Shown here one piece after another: positions 56,298-64,000 of a DNA stretch of 64,000 nucleotides. The stretch comes from Phycomyces blakesleeanus NRRL 1555(-). Its lineage: Eukaryota > Mucoromycota > Mucoromycetes > Mucorales > Phycomycetaceae. The position numbers and the translations under genes are program-made. The stretch covers positions 310,001-374,000 of the forward strand of contig NW_017265144.1 in the NCBI RefSeq assembly GCF_001638985.1, read 5' to 3'. The notes beneath the pieces were generated by a model. The model had not been told where the DNA came from, did not search any database, and saw only the letters and a program-made list of their open reading frames with translations. How positions within the stretch are numbered: the stretch's first letter is position 1; the number at the start of each line of letters is the position of its first letter.

Positions 56298-57849
56298 ATG
56301 TTTTTACACAGAGTACCATTTATTTTATGTATCCTACTATTGACATTTACATCTAAATGCTACTCTCCACCGATCCAACAAGATGATATTCAGACTATTC
56401 GTCAATTGCCTCAAGTTTCAATTTTACGAACTATTCTTATCGGTTACTTGGCATATTCATTTACCATTCGACCTTTAGCCACTATCCGTATATAGCATAC
56501 CTTTGTTTACCGTATTGTCGTATTTTTATTTCCTTCCAGCGGAATTGGCATTGCATTGGGGTCTATATACAAGTCATATTATGGAGATGAGATATTAAAT
56601 ATCGACCAATACAAACCCTTTTTGGAGCGTTACGATAGAGAAAGGAAAGAAGAAGAAGAAATCGACAAAGCCAAAACTAAGAGTAACGAAATTGTACAAG
56701 ATACAACAAATGCAGTTTCTCCAGGCTCCACAGAGACAGATTTTTCAGAATATTCAAGCACAGCTTTGCCAGACTCCATCAAGACAGCTTCTCCAGGACC
56801 CATAAGCACAACTTTACCAGACATCATTAAAATAAATTTGCCTGACTATATAGAGATAGATTCCCCAGACTCCATAAAGACAGCTTCAATGAGTTCATTA
56901 TCATTACGTCTGGCTGATTTAATTGCGCTCGAAAATAATTTCAAAGATACGGAAGTTGATAACGGATTTTCAAAAGTTGCTCATCTAAGAGATCGACTAG
57001 AACAAGATGCCGGTGTAGAATATGGAAAAAAACTGAGCAATAATTCTCTTGAAGAAAAAAGTAACGCAGCATACCTAGCAGCATTTTTACACACAATGGG
57101 GCCTCGAAGAGCAAAGAAAATTAAACATTGTATCCTAAATGGCTCCATAACCTTGGGGAGTAACAGAGAACCCCGTTGTAAAAATAATGCTGTGTATACC
57201 AGTACCGCATATCTTACTGTTAGTGGTCCAGGGGCAGCCTGTAAATTTCAATACAAATTTGACTTAAATGATGCCGAATTTATGACGGACGATATGATCA
57301 ATTCGCTCGAGACGGCTCACAATATAGACGACACCCCATATATTGAAATATTCATCACAATTGTACAGCTTTTTTTACGACGATTGAATGCATAGAGCCA
57401 AATATAGACAGATGGGTCAAGGTTTTTATCATTATATACACAATAATGTCAGTGCTTCAGACAGCTTCTCTCATTGCACTGCATAAACAAACAGCAATGC
57501 TTAGCCTCTCAAGCAGCCCCAGCTTTTACGGTGCTACATATAATGACGACCCATATCATTTACTTATGAAGGCGTTCGTGTATAACAGAAAATATGGAGT
57601 CGGGTTTTTTTCTTTGCAGGAATAATATCATTCTTTCTGCTTGGTATATGGGCGGATTATAATAGACATAGTATAACAGAATGGCTTGTACTCTCATGGA
57701 TTGTTAGCCCTTTCTTTTTGACCTTATTAATGGGTTTTACATTTTGTTTTCTGGAAGAAAGATTATGGTTAATAGCAGGAATTAGCTTGGTACTTGTTCC
57801 CACTGGACTTTTTATTTCTGCTACAATTATTGGATATTTGCCAAAATAA
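56298..57849 (+). pseudogene. membrane-protein paralogue, copy 3 (stop and frameshifts)
   Basis: Starts MFLHRVPFILCILLLTF with SPPIQQDD after the signal peptide, as in copy 1. An in-frame TAG at 56493-56495 interrupts an otherwise aligned frame. The octapeptide array is at 56718-56885. The conserved AAYLAAFLHTMGPRRAKKIK, the DDMINSLETAHNIDD region and YIEIFITIVQLF follow. A one-T deficit in a T7 run near 57375 shifts the frame. The sequence then reads DRWVK, TIMSVLQTASLIALHKQTA and, after another shift near 57615, GIISFFLLGIWADYN, TEWLVLSW and the terminal GYLPK with TAA at 57847-57849. Lies 21 kb from the tandem pair. Probably decaying, though two breaks are in homopolymers. Confidence 0.75.
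56718..56885 (+). repeat. 24-bp coding minisatellite in copy 3
   Basis: Seven exact 24-bp units encode SPGSTETD, FSEYSSTA, LPDSIKTA, SPGPISTT, LPDIIKIN, LPDYIEID, SPDSIKTA. The units are better conserved than those in copy 1. Confidence 0.88.
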
Positions 57850-58552
57850 TACTGTAATTTTTTTCTTTATATTTCTTTTTGTATATAATAAGAAAAACAT
57901 CTACATTAACATTGTTAACAGAATACTTTCTTTATTTTAATTGTATTTTCTAGCTTTGTTACTTACAACTTCCAAAAGGCGTGTACCTTCGAGACACTCA
58001 ATAACATTTATATTTATTTATTATCCTATATGTATGTATTTATGTATTTATCTGTGTGTATTTATCTATATGCGTTTCAATTGCATAAACCGTCGGGATA
58101 AAAGTGAAAGAAGAATAAATAAGAGTGTTATAGTTGTAATATTTATATATCTGGCTTTTCATTCAAGCATTTTTAAAGAAATAAAGAAAATTCCAAGGTA
58201 TATACGCAAGGTATAGTTTCCATTAAGAAACTTATGAGACCTCTCATTTTATTTTTTATTAGCTTGGCCATAACAAAAAAATATGGGCCTTTGAAGAAAA
58301 AAAGCCCAAAAGCGTTAATAGGTATCTCTTATTGAGTCACAATAATCACCGAACCTTTTATTTGGTATAATATACAAGCAATTGAGAATATTTTTACCTA
58401 AATACTAACACATGGTGGGTTGGTTATGTGGTGCGAATGTCCAGCTCGGTAACAAGAAAATGAATACGGGTAGAAAGACAATTTTATAAAGGAACAAATA
58501 AAAAGAGATATTTAACTACTTTCAGGCCATTTCTACAGCTATGTTACTACAA
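57850..58552. other. intergenic, no gene seen
   Basis: AT-rich flank of copy 3. The ORF at 57941-58216 is low complexity and has no supporting feature. Confidence 0.4.
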
Positions 58553-59400
58553 TTAAGGTGGGTACTGTAACTTTAGAATCCAATTCCAATAATGTTGTAC
58601 TCTCCACCAAAAACGAATATCTGGTCTCTGACTTCTCTAGTATTGGCGCTACCAACGAGCTCGCTCTTAAGCTTAACCTTGCTGGCATTGGAGGTGGAAT
58701 TTTCTCTGCGCTTCCTCGTTTTCTCGGAGGTTGATGCGAGATTTCTAGTACCTCAATGGCTGCTTCTTACATCTCTGGGTCTGTTGCTTTGTTTATTGAA
58801 ACAAAGGGCTATAAAAGAAACAATTATGTTATTTCCCAGTAATTAAAGAACTATGCTCTCAAGCTTGTGCACACCAAGGGCAAAAGTGCAATCAAAAACC
58901 CTCTTCTTCAAGGTGCCGGTCTTGTGCGGCTCTACGATGCCATTACAGGAAAAGTCCAAGTCTCTCCCATCCAGATTAGCTTTAATGATACCCCGTCTTT
59001 CGCTAAGTACAAGACCCAGACTCTGACTATCCACAACACTGGAAAGATCCGCACTACATTCAAGGCCATCAATGTGCCCTCTGTCGCTATTTCTTCTTAC
59101 AGATGCTTAAAATACGGCTACAGAACCATTGGGCCTGTTGACTTCGTTAATACCAAGACCAAGAAAGCTATTGGAAATGTTGTGACTGATCTTACCTAAA
59201 CCGGGACTTCTTTGACAACTTTGACCAATCAAAAGCTCCCTGGGATGGTACCTATGTCTCTTTGTCGTTTTCTGGTATTCAAGACAAGATCCCAGTACCT
59301 TCCGGAACTTATACTCTCAACTTAAGAGCTCTCGGGCTGTTTGGAAACCCCAATAATCCCAAAGACTGGGAGACTCTTCAAAATGGGGCATATTACTGTA
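58553..59400 (+). pseudogene. subtilisin-family (S8) protease, 5'-truncated pseudogene
   Basis: An acceptor-like TACAATTAAG precedes a frame reading SDFSSIGATNELALKLNL, then TSMAASYISGSVALF, then NPLLQGAGLVRLYDAI, then SFAKYKTQTLTIHNTGK. This is the serine-loop end of the S8 catalytic domain followed by the Fn3-like domain of large secreted subtilases. Only the Ser region survives: the Asp and His parts are absent. The GTSMA motif reads STSMA, preceded by an in-frame TGA. A further TAA and TAA follow, then a shift. Secreted protein degradation would have been the ancestral role. The LINE insertion starts about 65 bp downstream. Confidence 0.82.
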
Positions 59401-59464
59401 AAGCATTAATTTAATAAAAAACCATCTCTTTTTTTTTTTAAAAAAAAGGTGTATCTTTTGATCT

Positions 59465-59492
59465 TTTTTTTTTTTTTTTTTTTTTTTTTTTA
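59465..59492 (-). other. poly-A tail of the LINE
   Basis: About 28 consecutive T on the plus strand, at the 3' end of the minus-strand element. Confidence 0.9.
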
Positions 59493-59653
59493 GTATTTTA
59501 TTGATCTGCTGTCACGCTCTGCGTGCAGCTTTTAAAATGCCATCAAAGTGGACTTAATTGAACAGATAAGAGATAGAGGGACAAGGGGGAGGAAATACGA
59601 AAATATAAGAAAAAAACGGAATGAAACAGGAGAGGAAATTAGACAGGAAATAC

Positions 59654-62600
59654 TTAAGCTAGTGTACCGATGTGTTTTTCTATTACAGTGGACGCTTTTT
59701 GTGCCACAACGCCTGACAGAAAGGGTTGGTCATCAAAAACAAATTTCCAATGAGCACTCCAAATCGCTTTAGCAGTGACAGCGGAAAGGATAATCCAAAG
59801 GCCTTGATGGGAGGAACGTGGTGGGAAGCTGCCTCTGGTAAGGAGAAGGCAGATTTCAGCAAGGTTCCAGGCCGGGCAAAAGCGAGAGAGAATGACATTC
59901 CACACCTGCCGTTTGATAGAACAGCCAAAGAAAAAGTGATACTGATCTTCAGTAGCATCTTGACAAAAGATGCAAGATGAGCTGGGGAAGCGTCGAGGTA
60001 TAAATAGATTGAGACGTTTTCGGGTTGGCGTTCTATCCCAAAGCATTTTCCACCAGACTGTGCGACAGTGGTGGGGTATAGAGACAGACCAGAAGTTACG
60101 CCATTGGACAGACGAATTTAGAGATGAGGGCACTTGCGGGCGAAGATGGCGTCGAAGAGATCCGGTGCTAGCTTTACCCAATCTAGTGTTGTCCAACCGT
60201 ACCAAAGAAAGAAGTGAGGAAAGATCGGGGGAAGGGGTGTCAGTAGAAGGTCGATGTTCAAGGCAAGAGATAAACCAAGGACAGAGGACCATCCTGCCAG
60301 AATCAATCTGTTGGAAGAAATGACCGATACGATTACGTGCCCGAGAAAACGTACCACGAACCTTGCGGACAAGACGGTCATCAGTCTCCAGAGAAAATGC
60401 GTCAGAAACCAGAATTGTTTTCAGGTTCAGAGAAGAGTCAACAAAGGGTGGCACGTTCATCCATATTGAAGTTAATGGGAAGTGTTGGACCACAGTTGGC
60501 GGCAATTGCAAGTTGGATGGGAGAGAAGCTGGAAGAAGTGAGGTACAAGCGCGATGCAGTGGAAGAAGTGAAGTCGGGCAAGTTGCACTACTACAGGGAA
60601 ACAAAAGTGCGATACTGGCAGAAGGAGCGCGAAAGTTTAGAGGAAGTATAAATTCGAGGTATGGCAGTATAAAGGAAGTAGAAGAAAAAGAGTGAGAATG
60701 CAAGATAGGGAGAATCCAGCGCAATTGAAGAGCTCGTTGTTGATGATCAGGATCAATCAGGCCCAAACCGCCTGATTTGCGTGGCAGACAGAGAAGCGGC
60801 CAGCCAGGGCTACCGAAACCTAGTCGCAGGAACGAGCGAATATGAGTGCGAATGGCAGCAAAGAAAGATAGCGGTGCAGGAGTCACGTATAGCATATGCC
60901 ATACTGAGCTGAGAAGAAGTGAGTTTGCCACAATACTTTTACCACGAACGGACAAGCATCTTTGAGAAAGTAGCGTGCAATGGTTCCTAAGCTTGACCAG
61001 TAAAGCCGCACGGAAGGTCTCAAGCTGGGACGGATGTGAGCTCAATGGGAAGCCTAGGTAACGGATGGCAGTGGCGGAGTGACGGTCATGTCGACTGTGA
61101 ATATCAGCAGCATCCAATACAGGGCCCCAATCCGGATGAAATTGTCCAGACATAGCAACAGCAACTGTCTTATGGAGATTGACTTTCGCGTTAGAGGCTA
61201 AGCCAAATATACGCAAAAGGTTGAGTAGACCACTCATCTCGGCAGGCAGAGAAAGAAAGACGAGAAGGTCATCGGCATAAGCAAGAAGTTTGAGTGGAGG
61301 TGGTGAGAGCTCAGGAGAGGACGATGAGAGAGATGGCGGAACCAGAAATCGGAAACCACGGATGGCAGGAGAAGCGAGAATGGATCTAAGCAAAGGTTCG
61401 AAGGCCAGGTTAAACAGCAAGGGGGAGAGAGGATCACCTTGACGTAGCCCCCGGCTTTGTAGAAAAGAAGAAGATATGTGCCCATTCACATTCACGTGGA
61501 TTTGAGTAGAAAAGAAGAGACCACAGATGGAGTCAACAAAAATTGTGGGGAAACCGGCTCTGGCCAGGACAAGACGAAGATACGCAGGGTGGACACGGTC
61601 ATAGGCCTTCTCCTGATCCAAAAGAAGGGCAACACATGGGTCTTGGGTTATTTGTGCATGTGACATGGCAAGGCGTGTCAGCAAACCATTGTCAGCAATA
61701 AACCGATCTGCCATAAAACCCGTTTGGAATGGTGTTATGAGTGTGTCGATACCATATCGTAAACGGGACGTAAGCATTTTGGTGAACAACTTGGCGTCAC
61801 AGTTTATAAGAGATATGGGTCGCCAGTTGCGGAGAGAGGTAGTGTCACCGGCTTTTGGTAGGAGAACAAGTACGGTTTCCAGCCAAGATGGAGGAAAAAC
61901 ACCATGCAATGCATTATTATAGACTTGAACTGCAAGATTTTGGACCGTTGGGTGACAGAAGAGCCGAGCCCATAATGGGTAGGGCAAACCATCCATCCCA
62001 GGACTAGAGTTGATGGGGGTGGCTTTAAGGACAGACAGAATGTCATCCAAGGTGACATCAGCAATGAGGTAGGCAGAGTCAGTGGAAGACAGACGGGCAG
62101 AAGGTGGGAATTTGTCGATAAGAGAGTGTGCAGCAGGATAGTCAATGGGTTCCGGCGAGTAAAGAGATTGGTAGAAAGAGCGAGTATGGCCAAGCAAATC
62201 CGCGGGAGAGGTGTAGATCGCGCCAGTGACAGGGTCGACAAGAGAGGAGATAGTTTTTGCAGCGGTTCGCTGTTTGAGCACACGAAAGAAATATTTCGAA
62301 GAAGTCTCGCCAGCTTCACACTATTTAGCACCAGATCTGGCAGCCAAGGTGGAGGCCCGAGACAATTGTATGGTGGCAAGCTCATGTTCAATGCGGAGAA
62401 GTTGAGGAGAACGAGTATGAATTGCAAGTTCATTTCGAGCACGATGAAGATGGCGTTCCTGATTTCGGAGTTGACGTTGAACTCGTTTAGAGTACGTTAG
62501 GGCGAGCTGTTTGATAGCATGCTTAATATGATCCCACCGAGAACCGGGAGACATGTCAGGAGAGAGAAAAGAGTCGGCCTTATCCAGAAAGTCGGTAATG

Positions 62601-63367
62601 AGAGCATCAAATTCATCATGCAGGAGATATTGCGTATTAAACCTCCAGACTCCAGGACCTGGTGGGCGAGAGAAAGGAATGGAGACCGCAAGAAGGCAGT
62701 GGTCAGTCCATAAAGGATTGATAAATGTTACCTCAGGGCGTTCGGTAACAATGCTGTGTGGACGGAAAATGTAGTCGATGCGTGTGCGGGTGCGAGAGCT
62801 GTGGAAAGTGGGTAACGGGGGTGAAGAAGAATTAGTGATGGCATCCACGCAATTACCCTGAATGTATCCTTTCCAGTCCGGTGGATGGCTGCGACGATGG
62901 CTAAGATCACAGTTAAAGTCCCCCAGAATAAAGGCGGGCAGGGAAGGAATGACAGTAGGGAGAGTGCGTGCTAATGAGGAGAAGAAAGTACGCCGGTGGG
63001 AAGGAATGTTGGGTGCATAAATAACCACAACTACAAAAGGATTAACACGATGGTCGGTATGTGTAACCTTGACAACGAGTGCACGGTTGTCAGGAGAAAC
63101 ATGCAGTTGAGATAATTGGAGGAGGGGATCGAAAGAGACGAGGCCGCAATGTGGGGTCCATAGGCTGGCCTGTGCTTGGAATGTAAGGTGAATAGATGAG
63201 TGATGTATAGGGAGTAAATGAGTCTCTTGGAGAGCAAGTAATGAAAGGGAAGGGGAAAGGGTACGAAGGTGTCGGATGAAAAGAAGTTTTGGGGATTGCG
63301 GGTTATTGATGGTAGAGAGGAGACCTCGAACATTCAAGGTTCCTATGCGAAGATGTTGTACAGTCAT
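59654..63367 (-). pseudogene. LINE ORF2: endonuclease-reverse transcriptase with one stop
   Basis: ATG at 63367. The APE endonuclease (about 1-230) shows GTLNVRGL, LQETHL, GDFNCD and TDHCLL, the expected N, E, D/N and DH catalytic motifs. A TAG at 62318-62320 (codon before CEAGETSSKYFFRVL, probably once Trp) splits an otherwise single frame. The RT follows with SPGMDGLPYPLW, FQTGFMADRFIADN, LDQEKAYDRVHPAYL, GLRQGDPLSPLLFNL and the active site AYADDLLVF, then YLGFPLSSH. The C-terminus holds CIFCQDATEDQYHFFFGC, a zinc-binding tail. Total span is 1237 codons. The reaction is target-primed reverse transcription. One point mutation separates this copy from an open frame, so it may be nearly active, or the stop may be a base error. 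Confidence 0.9.
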
Positions 63368-64000
63368 TTATGAACTTGGCTGACCTGAGCGGTCAGACTT
63401 TTCAGTTCCATCAGTCATAGGTGTGTTACCATCCAGATCAGTATACGGGAATGCACCTTGGGCGCGAGTCCGGAGAGTGGCCTCAAAAAGAGACTGTCGA
63501 AGTTCGTCATCAGTGTAAATTGCTGGGTTAATGCCATCATCGCGACTATGTAGGCCTCGGGCGCCTGGTGAGTGCTTGCTGGCATTGAGCCCACGGCCAG
63601 TCGGGTCATACATAGTTGTATCAAATGGAATTGGGGGATTGTCGTTGTGTGGGGTCCGGTTTCTGGTCGTCATGGCGCGAGTATTCATCACTGATATGGA
63701 ACGGCGACGTATTGTGTGTGTAGCAGGTGGGTTGAGAATGGGTGAAGCATGGGTAGGAGTCAAGGTTGGTGAAGTGACTGGTGGTACGGGTGTCTCTATC
63801 ATAGCGACCGAGTATTGGTGTGCGCGAAGGGACGCAGTATCGGCAAGTGCAATCTGCTGCTGCTCTTGGATAGCCCGCTCGGCTTCGATATTGTCTGGAT
63901 GAGTGGGGCACTCGCGACTGTCTATGGCGTGACCAAAAACACCGCATCGTTGGCAGCGAGGTGCGCGGGGAGGACGTTTTGTGCAGGAGCGTAGATAATG
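63368..64000 (-). CDS. LINE ORF1 (gag-like, zinc knuckle), partial
   Basis: Frame open from the window edge to TAA at 63370-63368. The visible part has the end of one CCHC knuckle (HYLRSC) and a full one (CQRCGVFGHAIDSREC), then a Gln-rich helix (IQEQQQIALADTAS) and a Pro/Thr/Ser-rich C-terminus. It would bind the element RNA. The N-terminus is beyond the window. The stop abuts the ORF2 start, which suggests stop-restart translation. Confidence 0.85.
   Translation of the reverse strand, partial: HYLRSCTKRPPRAPRCQRCGVFGHAIDSRECPTHPDNIEAERAIQEQQQIALADTASLRAHQYSVAMIETPVPPVTSPTLTPTHASPILNPPATHTIRRRSISVMNTRAMTTRNRTPHNDNPPIPFDTTMYDPTGRGLNASKHSPGARGLHSRDDGINPAIYTDDELRQSLFEATLRTRAQGAFPYTDLDGNTPMTDGTEKSDRSGQPSS

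Larger units (their letters stand above)
59465..64000 (-). mobile_element. LINE (non-LTR retrotransposon), nearly full, cut by window edge
   Basis: Poly-A tail read as a T run at 59465-59492. A ~160-bp 3' UTR, ORF2 (63367-59654) and ORF1 (63368 to beyond 64000) follow toward higher coordinates. ORF1 has zinc knuckles, and ORF2 has an APE-type endonuclease, RT and a C-terminal CCHC. ORF1 ends TAA directly followed by the ORF2 ATG (TAAATG). Composition is clearly GC-richer than the surrounding host DNA. Only one nonsense codon is seen in ORF2, so the insertion is young. Confidence 0.92.

Noticed and set aside
59548..63902. Plus-strand ORFs across the LINE
   Set aside because: Shadows of the long minus-strand ORF1 and ORF2, favoured by the GC-richer composition.
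1..64000. tRNA, rRNA or other structured RNA genes
   Set aside because: Read for cloverleaf-type motifs and rRNA cores by eye; none convincing. A tRNA scan would be decisive.

Overview
The window looks like nuclear DNA from a Mucoromycota fungus (Mucorales type). It is AT-rich, with short phase-variable introns (about 50-180 bp). It carries clear fungal orthologues (alpha-arrestin, Nrg1-like zinc finger, La, UPF2, AP-2 mu) and a mix of Tc1/mariner, MULE, DIRS, pogo/Tigger and LINE elements. The lineage is inferred from gene structure and element mix; no search was possible.

Layout. 1-31 kb is gene-bearing: an alpha-arrestin (1487-2978, +), a Tc1/mariner transposon with 22-bp-repeat TIRs (4360-6367), a TIR element (6707-7513), a 2-kb inverted repeat (8138-10090), an Nrg1-like C2H2 factor (13019-14219, +), a La protein whose La-motif pocket is eroded (16184-18105, -), an 18-exon UPF2/NMD2 (19185-24761, -), a decayed unknown gene, a TA-flanked MITE (26522-26945) and AP-2 mu (27530-29838, +). 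I rebuilt the spliced genes by hand, and each gives an open frame of family-typical length.

31-36 kb holds a tandem duplication of an unrecognised multi-pass membrane protein with a signal peptide (intact copy 31823-33295; broken copy 34273-35798). A third, broken copy lies at 56298-57849. Copies 1 and 3 carry an in-frame 24-bp (octapeptide) tandem array. This is the best candidate for something undescribed.

36-64 kb is mostly a transposon graveyard. It holds a small coiled-coil ORF (36996-37523), a MULE relic (40282-42300), a MITE cluster (42850-43964), a DIRS-like element with inverted terminal repeats (43968-48719) containing a LINE fragment, a 79-bp palindrome, and a truncated and internally deleted LINE (48960-51100). 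It also holds a pogo/Tigger deletion derivative (51592-52500), a second copy of the TA-flanked MITE (53009-53438), a subtilase pseudogene (58553-59400), and a nearly intact LINE with a poly-A tail (59465 to beyond the right edge). Several breaks fall in homopolymer runs, so some pseudogene calls could be consensus errors.
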